A DNA stretch of 52,643 nucleotides. Source: a virus. Shown one piece after another: positions 16,638 through 26,055 of this stretch. Position 1 is the stretch's first letter. Every line of letters starts with the position of its first letter. The stretch spans positions 1 to 52,643 of IMG/VR virus record IMGVR_UViG_3300025137_000058; one strand, given 5' to 3'. The notes beneath the pieces were generated by a model. That model worked only from the letters and a program-made list of their open reading frames with translations, was not told where the DNA came from and did not search any database. Made by a program: the position numbers and the translations under genes.

Positions 16638-17285
16638 ATGGCATATTTAGCAATTAATACACCACACGAAGAAGTTTTTGTGAAGAAAGAATATTTGTAC
16701 GACTTAGAAAAAGGTCATGGTGAACTAGTACCTGGTATTTGGGTAAGTGCGAAGTCTATTATGGGAAGAGCATTATACTTTGAAACATTCTTACCAGAGT
16801 ATGGTGCATTGTTTGATAAACTTCCTATATCAGCATTTGTATGGAAAAAAGATTTTGAAGGTAATTTACCTTTAACAGAATTACAATTATGGGATTGTTT
16901 TAGTTATGACGTAACAATTATACAAAAAGTTTTATTAGGTGGTAGTGTATGTAAATACATGTCACCAGAAAAGAAGTGGTATAAAGGACATTACATGTGG
17001 ACTATAGATAGTTGTGCATCATCTGAGTTAGAGAGAGATGTTACTTTTTCTGAAACTCCTAGTCAACACAAGTCTTTTAATATTATAAGATTAGAAAACG
17101 GTCATTTCGCCGCCCAACCAAATAACAGAGTAATATTTTATGATAAATCTTTATCACCTAGTAAATTAAAGTTTCCTGATTTTAAAGTTTCTACTGTAGA
17201 ATATGAAGTGGAAGGAACACATAAATGGACTGCTGGAGATACAGACGATTGGTACTATGAACTAAAGGATAATAAAGATGAGTAA
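16638..17285 (+). CDS. Conserved protein between nrdA and nrdB
   Basis: 215 aa. Recognisable pattern VKKEYLYDLEKGHGELVPGI, then SVCKYMSPEKKWYKGHYMWT and IDSCASSELERDVTFSETP, ending GDTDDWYYELKDNKDE. The same protein sits at this place in other marine T4-like phages. No catalytic signature is evident to me. Its fixed position, eight-base overlap with nrdB and cytosolic character suggest a link with nucleotide metabolism, but this is inference. Confidence 0.6.
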   Translation: MAYLAINTPHEEVFVKKEYLYDLEKGHGELVPGIWVSAKSIMGRALYFETFLPEYGALFDKLPISAFVWKKDFEGNLPLTELQLWDCFSYDVTIIQKVLLGGSVCKYMSPEKKWYKGHYMWTIDSCASSELERDVTFSETPSQHKSFNIIRLENGHFAAQPNNRVIFYDKSLSPSKLKFPDFKVSTVEYEVEGTHKWTAGDTDDWYYELKDNKDE

Positions 17286-18381
17286 AAGTGTATTTAATAA
17301 AAGAAAAGGATTAGATTCGACTAAGCAACCTATGTTTTTTGGTGAAGATTTAGCAGTACAAAGATATGATACTTTTAAATATCCTGTATTTGATAAATTA
17401 AATCAAACACAACTAGGTTATTTTTGGAGACCAGAGGAAGTATCTTTACAAAAAGATAGAAATGATTTTTTAGATTTAAGAGATGAACAAAAATTTATAT
17501 TTACTTCTAATTTAAAATATCAAACTATGTTAGATAGTGTACAAGGTAGAGGACCATGTTTAGCATTTTTACCTTTTGTTTCATTACCTGAGATAGAAGG
17601 TTGTATAGTAACATGGGATTTCATGGAAACAATACACAGTAGAAGTTATACATACATTATAAAGAACTTATACCCTAATCCTAGTGAGTTATTTGATACT
17701 ATTATAGAAGACGAGAAGATAGAACGCAGAGCAAAATCAGTAACACAAACATATGATGATTTAATAAAATTAGGTTATCAGTGGACAATATCACCAGATA
17801 AGGTTGATATGTATGAGTTAAAGAAAAGATTGTGGTTAGCAATGTGTACTGTTAACATACTTGAAGGGTTAAGGTTTTATGTATCATTTGCTTGTTCATT
17901 TGGATTTGGTGAACTTAAAAAATTAGAGGGTTCAGCAAAGATAATATCTTTTATAGCAAGAGATGAAAGTCAACACTTTGCAATGTCACAACAAATTATT
18001 AATATGTATAGAGAACGAGAAAACGATAAGGTAATGAATCAAGTTATAAAAGATACAGAGCAACAAGTTTATCAGATGTTTGATGATGCTGTATCAGAGG
18101 AGAAAAGATGGGCAACATATCTATTTTCACAAGGCAGTATGATTGGATTGTCAGAAAAATTGTTACACCAGTTTGTAGAACACATGGCAAACCGAAGAAT
18201 GAAAGCGATACGACTAACGCCGAAATACGACCAAAAGTCAAACCCTTTACCATGGATAACACATTGGTTAAGTAGTAGAGGATTGCAAAACGCACCACAA
18301 GAAACAGAGATAGAATCTTATGTTATTGGAGGAATAAAACAAGATGTTAAAAAAGACCAATTTAAAAAGTTCAAGTTATGA
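17278..18381 (+). CDS. nrdB: Ribonucleotide reductase class Ia beta subunit
   Basis: 367 aa. All di-iron ligands and the radical Tyr are visible in order: DEQKFIFTSNLKYQ (Asp/Glu helix), WDFMETIHSRSYTYII (E-x-x-H, then the Tyr equivalent to E. coli Y122), ILEGLRFYVSFACSF (Glu) and ARDESQHFAMSQ (E-x-x-H). It generates the tyrosyl radical transferred to NrdA. The C-terminal tail (KKDQFKKFKL) is basic and shorter than usual subunit-docking tails. Confidence 0.95.
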   Translation: MSKSVFNKRKGLDSTKQPMFFGEDLAVQRYDTFKYPVFDKLNQTQLGYFWRPEEVSLQKDRNDFLDLRDEQKFIFTSNLKYQTMLDSVQGRGPCLAFLPFVSLPEIEGCIVTWDFMETIHSRSYTYIIKNLYPNPSELFDTIIEDEKIERRAKSVTQTYDDLIKLGYQWTISPDKVDMYELKKRLWLAMCTVNILEGLRFYVSFACSFGFGELKKLEGSAKIISFIARDESQHFAMSQQIINMYRERENDKVMNQVIKDTEQQVYQMFDDAVSEEKRWATYLFSQGSMIGLSEKLLHQFVEHMANRRMKAIRLTPKYDQKSNPLPWITHWLSSRGLQNAPQETEIESYVIGGIKQDVKKDQFKKFKL

Positions 18382-18539
18382 TACAAAAACATAAGTGTCA
18401 GAGTTGTGGAACTGAAATGGAAATAAAATTTAATGAAACAAAAGAAATATATCCTATAATGTGTCCATTTTGTGGACACGAATTTGAAGATGAGGAGATA
18501 AGTGAATATGGTGAAGAAGACGAGGACGATTGGGATTGA
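18378..18539 (+). CDS. Small zinc-ribbon protein (53 aa)
   Basis: ATG 18378 overlaps the nrdB stop by four bases. Two Cys pairs, KCQSCG (residues 6-11) and MCPFCGHE (about 29-36), 22 residues apart, form a zinc ribbon; an acidic tail follows (DEEISEYGEEDEDDWD). Likely a nucleic-acid or protein adaptor. It overlaps the start of the RuvC-like gene, suggesting co-translation with the resolvase. No closer family assigned. Confidence 0.65.
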   Translation: MIQKHKCQSCGTEMEIKFNETKEIYPIMCPFCGHEFEDEEISEYGEEDEDDWD

Positions 18540-19074
18540 TTACAGTTTAAACAGTCCAGCAGTCTGTATAAATGATGAAGAAGAAGTTGATATTACAAAA
18601 TGCAAGTTTTATTTCTTAACTACAAAGAAAAAATATCAAGGTAACATTGCTAAAGGTGTTTATGGTGACGAGTACCCTTTATATAGCACACCTGAGGAAA
18701 GATTTGATGGTATATCGAATTGGGTACTAAGTCTAATAAAAGATATACATAGTTATGTGTATATCGAAGGATATTCCTATGGTTCAAAAGGTCAAGGTTT
18801 ATTTCAGATAGCAGAGAATGGTGGTTTACTCAAACACAAGTTATGGAAATCACCAAACGCAGAGTTTAATATTATAGTACCAAGTGTTGTCAAAAAGAGA
18901 GCAACTGGTAAAGGTAACGCAGACAAACAAATGATGTATGAACAATTTATGAAAGATAGTGGAACTGATTTAGTATCTGAATTAGGTATGAATAGGTTGA
19001 ACAATCCTGTAACAGACATAGTTGATGCATACTACATAATGAGGACAGGATATGAAAATAGGAATAGTAACTAG
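18508..19074 (+). CDS. RuvC-like Holliday junction resolvase
   Basis: 188 aa from ATG 18508 (GTG 18502 is an alternative). RNase H-fold motifs in order: TIGIDYSLNSPAVCI (first Asp), YVYIEGYSYG (Glu) and TDIVDAYYIMRTGY (last acidic helix). It is the T4-like marine phage replacement for endonuclease VII and would cut branched replication intermediates before packaging. The segment VVKKRATGKGNADKQMMYE matches the basic loop of this family. Confidence 0.8.
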   Translation: MVKKTRTIGIDYSLNSPAVCINDEEEVDITKCKFYFLTTKKKYQGNIAKGVYGDEYPLYSTPEERFDGISNWVLSLIKDIHSYVYIEGYSYGSKGQGLFQIAENGGLLKHKLWKSPNAEFNIIVPSVVKKRATGKGNADKQMMYEQFMKDSGTDLVSELGMNRLNNPVTDIVDAYYIMRTGYENRNSN

Positions 19075-19825
19075 TTTTAACGAAAGACTTTATAAGTATT
19101 ATGCACATAGATTTTTAAAATCTTATAATTTACCATTCAATTTACACATCTACCACGAAGGTTGGACACCTGAAGACTTTCCTTTAAGAGATAATATACA
19201 TTATCATAATATAATGGCAGGTAAGAATGGTAATGCTTTAAAAAAATTCATACAAAGAATTAAAGAAAGAAATATACCTAGCACAGAAGAAGGTAGACCT
19301 GATAAAATAATTCAGGGAGCAAATTATAAAATGGATGCAATTAGGTTTGCTTACAAAGTTTTTGCAAAAACAGATTTAATGTTACATGAAACAGAGAAAA
19401 CTAATTATGATTATGTTTTTTGGATGGATGCTGATGTAGTGTTCAAAAAGTTTTTTGATGCAAAAGTTATTGTAGAAAAGTTCTTACCAAGTGAATACCA
19501 TATATCACACATACACAGACCCACATACTATAGTGAATGTGGATTTGTAGGTTATAATTTAAGACATTGGGAAACAAAAATGTTTGTTAAAAAATTTAGA
19601 CATATGTATACTTCAATGAGTTTTGCAAGAGAAGAAGAATGGCACGATAGTTATTTATTTGATGTTGTTAGAAAAAAATGTGAAGATGTAGATGGATTAA
19701 AAAGTTTTAATTTAGCACCATATATTAGAAAAGTAGGAAATCCTTGGCCTAATACTCCGATGTCAGAGTATATGGACCATCATAAAGGTAAAGCAAGAAA
19801 AGATGCAGGTGAAATGCTACCATGA
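19052..19825 (+). CDS. GT-A fold glycosyltransferase
   Basis: 257 aa. N-terminal KIGIVTSFNERLYKYYAHRF; the metal-binding D-x-D is in YVFWMDADVVFKKF (about residues 128-141). C-terminal part SECGFVGYNLRHWETKMF then HDSYLFDVVR is typical of nucleotide-sugar transferases with a C-terminal acidic or His ligand. First gene of the glycan island; acceptor unknown. It overlaps the resolvase by 23 bases. Confidence 0.75.
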   Translation: MKIGIVTSFNERLYKYYAHRFLKSYNLPFNLHIYHEGWTPEDFPLRDNIHYHNIMAGKNGNALKKFIQRIKERNIPSTEEGRPDKIIQGANYKMDAIRFAYKVFAKTDLMLHETEKTNYDYVFWMDADVVFKKFFDAKVIVEKFLPSEYHISHIHRPTYYSECGFVGYNLRHWETKMFVKKFRHMYTSMSFAREEEWHDSYLFDVVRKKCEDVDGLKSFNLAPYIRKVGNPWPNTPMSEYMDHHKGKARKDAGEMLP

Positions 19826-20319
19826 AGAAATTTAAAAATAAATTATCAAACTTTTTTAAATGGGTTAAAGGTGCTAATATAGTTGAGTTAGATTATATAG
19901 ACGTAAATGAGGATCCTGTTAGACCTGAATTAGATTTGAAATTTAGGTTAGAAAATAATAGAAAGATATATGGTTTAGAATATAAAGACAACATTGAGGG
20001 TATTACTTGTGTTGCTATGTGTAGTGAAGTTCCTAAATCAACAAGAGCATTAGAAAAATTTAGTAGTGATGCAAAAGAAAAACATACTGCAATTGCTTAC
20101 ACAGTCTGGTCTAGAAAAAGAGGAGCAGGAAAAGTCTTACTTGATAAACTAAAAAAACATTTAGAAAAAAATACTAGTGCTAAAAGATTTTTAACATTAT
20201 CACCATTAACACCTGTTGCAACACATTTTCACATTAAAAATGGTGCTAGATGTTTATCAATAAATTCAAATACACAAAATTTTGAATATGAATTAAATAA
20301 GAGAGGTAAAGATGAGTAA
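19822..20319 (+). CDS. GNAT-like acetyltransferase
   Basis: 165 aa. The segment AYTVWSRKRGAGKVLLDKLK (about residues 93-112) has the R-x-x-G-x-G/A acetyl-CoA loop and following helix of GNAT enzymes, and FLTLSPLTPVATHFHIKNGA resembles the C-terminal strand-helix unit. A related protein is known in marine T4-like phages. It could acetylate an amino sugar or protein; the island context favours a sugar, but this is inference. Confidence 0.55.
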   Translation: MKKFKNKLSNFFKWVKGANIVELDYIDVNEDPVRPELDLKFRLENNRKIYGLEYKDNIEGITCVAMCSEVPKSTRALEKFSSDAKEKHTAIAYTVWSRKRGAGKVLLDKLKKHLEKNTSAKRFLTLSPLTPVATHFHIKNGARCLSINSNTQNFEYELNKRGKDE

Positions 20320-20668
20320 TATATCGGGTAAAATATGGGGTCAAACAGAACTTATACATGCTAATGGAGTGTTAGAGTTTCATAGAATTGAATACAAGAA
20401 AGATATATCTTGTTCAAAACATAGACACAAATATAAATGGAATGGGTTCTTTTGTGAATCTGGTAAAATGATTGTAAGAGTTTGGAAAAATGATTATGAT
20501 TTAGTAGATGAAACAATACTAGGACCTGGCGATTTTACACAAGTAAAACCAAATGAGTATCACCAGTTCATAGGTTTAGAAGATGGTGTAGCATTTGAAT
20601 TATATTGGGCAGAGTTTGACCATGGTGATATAGAAAGAGAAACAGTTGGTAGTAAAATAAATGATTAA
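20312..20668 (+). CDS. Cupin-fold protein
   Basis: 118 aa. The two cupin motifs are visible: SCSKHRHKYKWNGFFCESG (H-x-H and distal Glu) and GPGDFTQVKPNEYHQF (Gly-rich turn and last His). A single beta-barrel of this size suits a small metal-dependent isomerase, epimerase or sugar-binding protein. In the glycan island a sugar-processing role is the simplest reading. Confidence 0.75.
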   Translation: MSNISGKIWGQTELIHANGVLEFHRIEYKKDISCSKHRHKYKWNGFFCESGKMIVRVWKNDYDLVDETILGPGDFTQVKPNEYHQFIGLEDGVAFELYWAEFDHGDIERETVGSKIND

Positions 20669-21335
20669 TGTTTTTATAGGTTACGATACAAAAGAAAAAG
20701 TATCGTTCAGTGTGTTGTCATATAGCATTATGAAGAATAGCACCCAACCTATATCAATAACACCAATATACTTAGACAATATAAAAGATGATTTTGTTAG
20801 AGAGAGAAACAATTTATCATCTACGGAGTTTTCATTTAGTAGATTTATCACACCTCACCTAATGAACTATCAAGGGTGGGCGGTGTTTATGGATTGTGAT
20901 ATGCTAATGAAAGCAGATATCAATGAACTCTGGAGATTAAGAGATGACAAGTATGCAGTACAAGTCTGTAAACATGATTATACACCAAAGAGTAAAGTAA
21001 AGTTTTTAAATCAAAAACAAACTGTATACCCTAAAAAGAATTGGTCTAGTTTTATGTTGATGAACTGTAAGAAGTGTACAGCACTTACACCTAATTATGT
21101 GAACAGAGCATCAGGATTAGAACTACATCAATTTAAATGGTTAGAAAGTGAAAAATTAATAGGTGAAATACCTTTAGAGTGGAACTGGTTAGCAGGAGAA
21201 TACGAATATAAAGAAGATGTGAAGAATGTGCATTTCACAGAAGGAGGTCCTTGGTTTAATGCTTATGAAGACGTTGATTATTCTAATGACTGGTTTAATA
21301 ATTATAGTCAAACAACACAAACGGATATGGAATGA
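20661..21335 (+). CDS. GT-A glycosyltransferase (GT8-like)
   Basis: 224 aa. It starts MINVFIGYDTKEKVSFSVL; the D-x-D is in WAVFMDCDMLMKADI (about residues 73-87), and the C-terminus has EIPLEWNWLAGEYE and HFTEGGPWFNAY, the pattern of GT8-like enzymes common in marine T4-like phages. It would transfer a sugar from a nucleotide donor to an unknown acceptor. Confidence 0.8.
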   Translation: MINVFIGYDTKEKVSFSVLSYSIMKNSTQPISITPIYLDNIKDDFVRERNNLSSTEFSFSRFITPHLMNYQGWAVFMDCDMLMKADINELWRLRDDKYAVQVCKHDYTPKSKVKFLNQKQTVYPKKNWSSFMLMNCKKCTALTPNYVNRASGLELHQFKWLESEKLIGEIPLEWNWLAGEYEYKEDVKNVHFTEGGPWFNAYEDVDYSNDWFNNYSQTTQTDME

Positions 21336-22318
21336 AATCTTTAGCAGTATATTACAACACAACAGTTAAGTATGGTTTTAAAATGGAGTTGATGAGTGCA
21401 TTTGCAAAACCCATTGAAGAAAGTGGAATTAGAGTCAGACACTTCAGAGGTCCTGAAGGATTTGAGGTAGCAGATGACTTTTCACATGCAATTATTTTTA
21501 ACTATCAAAGAGTAAAAGAAAATCAAGCAGAATTGAAAGCACGATTGCAGTTAAGAGTAAACGTATGGAACAAATATAAAGAAAGTGGTAAAATCTGGAT
21601 GTTCGATAATGATGTACTAAATGGGGTAGACGCACATTTAAATCATAACTATCATTATGATGTAAAAAATTCTTATGTAAGAGTTGCTTATGGTAACATA
21701 TATCCAGGTAAAGCAAAATACTTTAATGATAATTGTCCAAGAGATAGATGGGATTTGATGGCGAAGATTAAAAGAATTAAAGTACAAGAGTATGATTTAA
21801 GAAAAGGTGAATTCATTTACATTTGTTGTAATAGAGGTTCAAGTGGATACTCAGGTCTTGGTGTTAACGCATCAATGTGGGCGATAGAAACAGCAGATGA
21901 GTTAAGAAAACATACAGATAGACCTATAATAATAAGACAACATTCATCAAGGTCATATGAAGAACATAAAACGGATTTTAAAAGATTAACAGAATATTGT
22001 GAAACAGCAGATAAAGTTTCTTTAGAATCACCTTTAGGTGAATATCCAGGATTAGTGGGTCAAATAAAAAGAGCATATGCAGTTGTAATATTTACATCTA
22101 CTGCTGGTGGTCCTGCTATTGTGGAAGGAAAACCATTGTTCATTTGTAATGAGCATTGTTATTATCTACCTATGAACGCAGGTGAGTTATCTGATATAGA
22201 AAAACCTAACATAAGTATGGATAGACAACAATTTTTAAATAATTTGGGTTACTCACATTGGAGATTACCAGATTTAAAATCAGGAGAATATTGGGAGAGA
22301 ATAAAAGATGTCATATAG
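21332..22318 (+). CDS. GT-B-like protein of glycan island, paralogue A
   Basis: 328 aa. The C-terminal half has EYPGLVGQIKRAYAVVIFTS, then TAGGPAIVEGKPLFICNE. This Ser/Thr-rich strand followed by E-G-x-P is the donor-site signature of GT-B folds such as capsule polysaccharide transferases. Genes at 22308 and 29723 carry matching segments, so these are diverged paralogues. No D-x-D. The upstream region YICCNRGSSGYSGLGVNA may bind a phosphate. Confidence 0.5.
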   Translation: MKSLAVYYNTTVKYGFKMELMSAFAKPIEESGIRVRHFRGPEGFEVADDFSHAIIFNYQRVKENQAELKARLQLRVNVWNKYKESGKIWMFDNDVLNGVDAHLNHNYHYDVKNSYVRVAYGNIYPGKAKYFNDNCPRDRWDLMAKIKRIKVQEYDLRKGEFIYICCNRGSSGYSGLGVNASMWAIETADELRKHTDRPIIIRQHSSRSYEEHKTDFKRLTEYCETADKVSLESPLGEYPGLVGQIKRAYAVVIFTSTAGGPAIVEGKPLFICNEHCYYLPMNAGELSDIEKPNISMDRQQFLNNLGYSHWRLPDLKSGEYWERIKDVI

Positions 22319-23228
22319 ATGTGTAGACTGGTCATTAGAAAAAGCAAACGAAAGAGTAAAAAATGGTAAAAATGAGAGAGACCCTTATATTGAAAGTTTT
22401 TCTACAGGAAGTGGTGGTAAATACTTAAATGAAGATACTTTCACAACTAAGGATAAAACACCTTGTGTATTTAGAGGGTTAGGTAAAACTCATTTAATAT
22501 ATGCTTGTATAGAAAATAATATTGATTACTTATATATTGACACAGGTTATATGGGTAATAATTTAACAAAACATTATCATAGAATAGCATTTAATAATTT
22601 ACAAACACTAAATCATCTATCACCTAAAGAAGTAAAAGATAGAATGTATGCAGAGTTTGGTGACATCATAGCACCTAAAGTTTTGAATACTAAAAGACCT
22701 TTAGTAAGGTGGAATTTGCAAGTTAGAGAAGAACATAAGAATAAAAAAATATTAGTTGTGCCACCTAGTCAAAAAGTTTTTAATCATTTTGGCGGTGATG
22801 CTAAAAAGTATACTAAAAATTTAATAGAGAAGATTAAAACAATATCAAACAGACAAATTATTATAAGAGAAAAAATGTCAAGGTCACAAAGAGTTGATTA
22901 CTCTTTACAAGACCAACTAAGAAAAGGTAAATATCATTGCATAGTTACATTCAATAGTATAGCATCTGTTGAAGCAGTAAGTATGGGTGTTCCAGCAGTA
23001 ACTTTAGGTCCAAATGCTGGTGGATTTATAAGTGAGTTAAATTTTAAGAACATAGATAAACCATATTTTCCTAACACACAAGATATATTTGACCACTTAG
23101 AGTATTTAAAATGGTGTCAATTTACAGGTCCTGAAATGCTAAGACCAGATACTTCTAGAGTTATAAAATGTTTGCAAGGTGATGAAAGACCACAACTGTT
23201 CAAAATAAATGAGGATTTTAATGTTTAG
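22308..23228 (+). CDS. GT-B-like protein of glycan island, paralogue B
   Basis: 306 aa. It has KKILVVPPSQKVFNHFGG (about residues 145-162), matching KHVLICPSSPTVTQQL in the 29723 gene, then CIVTFNSIASVEAVSMGVPA, the donor-binding E-A-x-x-x-G-x-P segment of GT-B enzymes. The N-terminus FRGLGKTHLIYACIENN then YLYIDTGYMG is shared in pattern with the 29723 gene. Probable glycosyltransferase or polysaccharide export-like enzyme; acceptor unknown. Confidence 0.55.
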   Translation: MSYRCVDWSLEKANERVKNGKNERDPYIESFSTGSGGKYLNEDTFTTKDKTPCVFRGLGKTHLIYACIENNIDYLYIDTGYMGNNLTKHYHRIAFNNLQTLNHLSPKEVKDRMYAEFGDIIAPKVLNTKRPLVRWNLQVREEHKNKKILVVPPSQKVFNHFGGDAKKYTKNLIEKIKTISNRQIIIREKMSRSQRVDYSLQDQLRKGKYHCIVTFNSIASVEAVSMGVPAVTLGPNAGGFISELNFKNIDKPYFPNTQDIFDHLEYLKWCQFTGPEMLRPDTSRVIKCLQGDERPQLFKINEDFNV

Positions 23229-24447
23229 ATTTCTAAATCATTCTAGTTTTATAGTAGGTAATATTTTAGTGGATCCATGGTTTAACGAAAGTGTTTTTTT
23301 AAATAGTTGGAACTTACTAAAAGAATTTGATTATGATATTAATAAATTAAGATACGAATACATTTACCTATCACACGAACACCCAGACCATTTTCACATA
23401 CCAACTTTAAAAAAGATTGCTAATCCTGAAAGTAAGACAGTTATATTTCACAAAACCACAGACGGTAAAGTTGTAGACTTTGTAAAAAATATGGGTTTTA
23501 AAATTATAGAATGTGAAAATGACATGTTTTATGACTTGAACTTTGGTAAAATAAAAGTACAATCAAATGGGTTTGACAGTTTCTTCATCTATAAAACAAG
23601 CACAGGTCAAACTATTATTAATATGAATGATTATCAAGTAAAAGATGCTGATGAACTTGAAAAATTAAATGAACCAGATGTGGACTATTTATTCTCACAA
23701 TTTACATATGCTAATTGGGCAGGTAATAAAGATGATGATATGCTACCCAAAAAAGCACAGAGAATTATAAATGATAGGTTGAGTATACAGTTTAAAGTAT
23801 TTAAACCAAAAACATGGATACCTTCAGCATCATACATCTACTTTTCACATGAAGAAAATTTTTATATGAATAAACATACTCCTAGTTTTAGTAGTATCAA
23901 AGCATTTGCAGAATCAAAAAATATTAATTGTGTTTTTCCTACACCTGATATGATACACAATAATAGAATGGGTGATAATGCAATACAATATTGGACAACA
24001 ATGAAAGGATTAATAAATCCTATACATAAAAATAATGTGCAACCTTTAGAAGAAGTAAAAAAATCATTCTTAGTAATGTGTGAGGAAATACATAATAAAA
24101 ATAATATGTCTTTGTTTAACGAAGAAGAAACTTACATTAGTGTACCAGACTGGAGCAATGTCATAAAATATGATATTAAAAATACAACATTTGAAATAGT
24201 ATCACAACTAGAAAACGATATAACTATGTCGAGTGAGTGCTTACATTTTTTAATTAAAAATAAATGGGGTAGAGGTACTGTATTAATAAGTGGTAGGTGT
24301 CAGATAAATTACGAAAAAGCAAATAACTTTTTTAATCAGACAAACTTATGGTATTATAATAACATTGGTAAACATTTAGGTACAAACCTAACAATGAGTG
24401 AAATTATTAATCAAGATAACTTTTATGAGGAATTAATTAATGTCTGA
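23221..24447 (+). CDS. Metallo-beta-lactamase-fold hydrolase
   Basis: 408 aa from ATG 23221, chosen because GAGGA sits just upstream; ATG 23209 is the alternative. N-terminal NHSSFIVGNILVDPWFNES then YLSHEHPDHFHIPTLKK gives the H-x-H-x-D-H metal site, and INMNDYQVKDADEL follows where the next Asp ligand is expected. The long C-terminal half (FSQFTYANWAGN onward) resembles large MBL proteins of sugar loci, such as UlaG- or CMP-sugar hydroxylase-like enzymes. Substrate unknown. Confidence 0.7.
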   Translation: MFRFLNHSSFIVGNILVDPWFNESVFLNSWNLLKEFDYDINKLRYEYIYLSHEHPDHFHIPTLKKIANPESKTVIFHKTTDGKVVDFVKNMGFKIIECENDMFYDLNFGKIKVQSNGFDSFFIYKTSTGQTIINMNDYQVKDADELEKLNEPDVDYLFSQFTYANWAGNKDDDMLPKKAQRIINDRLSIQFKVFKPKTWIPSASYIYFSHEENFYMNKHTPSFSSIKAFAESKNINCVFPTPDMIHNNRMGDNAIQYWTTMKGLINPIHKNNVQPLEEVKKSFLVMCEEIHNKNNMSLFNEEETYISVPDWSNVIKYDIKNTTFEIVSQLENDITMSSECLHFLIKNKWGRGTVLISGRCQINYEKANNFFNQTNLWYYNNIGKHLGTNLTMSEIINQDNFYEELINV

Positions 24448-24748
24448 CTTAAAACAATCAGTAGTTGAAGCATTGAGATGTGTGTACGACCCTGAGATGC
24501 CATCAGTAAACATATTAGACTTAGGTTTGATATATGAAATTGAGTGCAAACAAGATGGTGAAGTTTATATAGAACACACACTGACCAGCATGAACTGTCC
24601 GTTTGCAGATGAGATATGCAAAAGCATAGAAGATGCAGTCAAAGGTGTAGTAGGAGTATCCAAGGTCAATCGTAAGTTAGTGTTCACACCACCATTTGAT
24701 ATTAACATGATACCTGAAGAAACAAAAATTATATTAGGATTGATGTAA
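24440..24748 (+). CDS. DUF59/MIP18-family Fe-S assembly protein
   Basis: 102 aa, the usual length. Signature segments: VYDPEMPSVNILDLGLIYEI (about residues 14-33), HTLTSMNCPFADEI with the conserved Cys, and LVFTPPFDINMIPEETK. Relatives include SufT and PaaD, which help insert or mature Fe-S clusters. It is unexpected among glycosyltransferases; a second Fe-S gene lies at 36056. The client is unknown. Confidence 0.85.
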   Translation: MSDLKQSVVEALRCVYDPEMPSVNILDLGLIYEIECKQDGEVYIEHTLTSMNCPFADEICKSIEDAVKGVVGVSKVNRKLVFTPPFDINMIPEETKIILGLM

Positions 24749-24751
24749 AAT

Positions 24752-25606
24752 ATGTCAATAGATAGATATTTTTTTAGAACAGTGTGCAGAACTTTAAAAG
24801 ACTTGCAAAGTTCCAAAAGACTTACTGTTGCAACTTTAGGTTATCCTGATTTACTTGTTACAGAAACCATGTTTAAAAATCAAGGTATAGATACAAACAA
24901 ATTAGAAGTAAGAAAGAAGTTTGCAGATACAAGTATGCATAAAAAGTTACGAGCAAAACTGGAAGCAGATGGTACAGAACATCTGTACACAGCAGAGAGT
25001 TTCTTTGATTACTTTAATATGAACATAGATGTCTTTGATGTATATTCACATTTAGGTATCGAAAGAATATTAGATTTAAATGAATCTCTACCCTTTGCTT
25101 ATGTAGATAAGTATGATTTGATTTTAGATGTGGGTACATTAGAGCATTGTTTTAATGTAGGTCAAGCATTTAAAAATATTATGCAGATGACTAAATTAAA
25201 TGGGTCTATTTTCATGGCAGGTCCAGCATCAAAGATAAATCATGGGTTCTGGAACTTTAACCCTACTGCATACACAGATATATTTCACCAAAATGGTTGG
25301 GTCATAAAAGATTTAATAGGTGTTAAAGGTACAACTAGAGATATAGGTGAACTTGTAGAACATAATCTAGATTATTTTATACCTGACCCAGAGAATAGAA
25401 AGATGTACCCTAACAAACCTGAAGAAGTTATAATTATGTGTATTGCTAAAAAAGTAAAACAACAAGAGTTTCAATATCCTCTACAAATGAAGTATGCAGG
25501 TGATAGAGAAGATAAGACATTATATAAAGAACTACAAAATATGTATTCTAACACAAAAAAGACAACAGTGTTAGATGGTGAAAAGACACTTGATTATTCT
25601 TCATAA
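24752..25606 (+). CDS. Methyltransferase-like protein
   Basis: 284 aa. The centre, YDLILDVGTLEHCFNVGQAF (about residues 121-140) followed by TKLNGSIFMAGPAS, is the second half of a class I SAM methyltransferase. VATLGYPDLLV (about 26-36) may be a degenerate motif I without the G-x-G-x-G loop. SAM binding is therefore uncertain. It could be a sugar methyltransferase with an unusual cofactor site. Confidence 0.5.
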   Translation: MSIDRYFFRTVCRTLKDLQSSKRLTVATLGYPDLLVTETMFKNQGIDTNKLEVRKKFADTSMHKKLRAKLEADGTEHLYTAESFFDYFNMNIDVFDVYSHLGIERILDLNESLPFAYVDKYDLILDVGTLEHCFNVGQAFKNIMQMTKLNGSIFMAGPASKINHGFWNFNPTAYTDIFHQNGWVIKDLIGVKGTTRDIGELVEHNLDYFIPDPENRKMYPNKPEEVIIMCIAKKVKQQEFQYPLQMKYAGDREDKTLYKELQNMYSNTKKTTVLDGEKTLDYSS

Positions 25607-25609
25607 ATA
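25602..25609 (+). promoter_or_regulatory. Possible late promoter CATAAATA
   Basis: One mismatch from TATAAATA, overlapping the stop of the 24752 gene and 27 bases before the RBS/start region of the WbpD-like gene. One of few intergenic gaps in the island, so a promoter here is plausible. Confidence 0.35.
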
Positions 25610-25635
25610 GTATAAACTAAATCAACGAGGTAAAA

Positions 25636-26055
25636 ATGATACGAGATGTTAAGACGGGTGAGAACTGTAATATAGTAGAACCTGTAAATCTATATGATTG
25701 TACAATAGGCGACCATTGTATGGTAGGTCCATTTGTAGAGATACAAGGTAATGTTACTATTGGTAATAAAGTAAGAATTCAATCGCATAGTTTCATATGC
25801 GAGAACACACAGATATTAGATAGTACCTTTATAGGTCACGGTGTTATGTTTACAAATGATAAGTTTACAGACGGTAAATTAACTAAAGATTTTCTACCAA
25901 CAAAGGTAGGTTATAGATGTAGAATAGGTTCAAATGTAACTATATTACCCGTTTCTATTTGTGATGATGTTGTGATTGGTGCAGGTTCAGTTGTTACAAA
26001 AGATATCACTAGAAGAGGAGTTTATGCAGGTAATCCAGCAGTGAGAATTAAGTAA
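25636..26055 (+). CDS. Hexapeptide-repeat N-acetyltransferase (WbpD/WlbB-like)
   Basis: 139 aa left-handed beta-helix. Repeats of the type I-G-x-x-x-x-V are seen at CTIGDHCMVGPFVEIQGNV, TIGNKVRIQSHSFI and VVIGAGSVVTKDITRRG, and the end GVYAGNPAVRIK is typical. Size and N-terminus (MIRDVKTGENCNIVEPVNLY) match the amino-sugar 3-N-acetyltransferases WbpD/WlbB. Next to a Gfo/Idh/MocA dehydrogenase and a DegT aminotransferase, this completes an oxidation-transamination-acetylation trio. Confidence 0.75.
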   Translation: MIRDVKTGENCNIVEPVNLYDCTIGDHCMVGPFVEIQGNVTIGNKVRIQSHSFICENTQILDSTFIGHGVMFTNDKFTDGKLTKDFLPTKVGYRCRIGSNVTILPVSICDDVVIGAGSVVTKDITRRGVYAGNPAVRIK

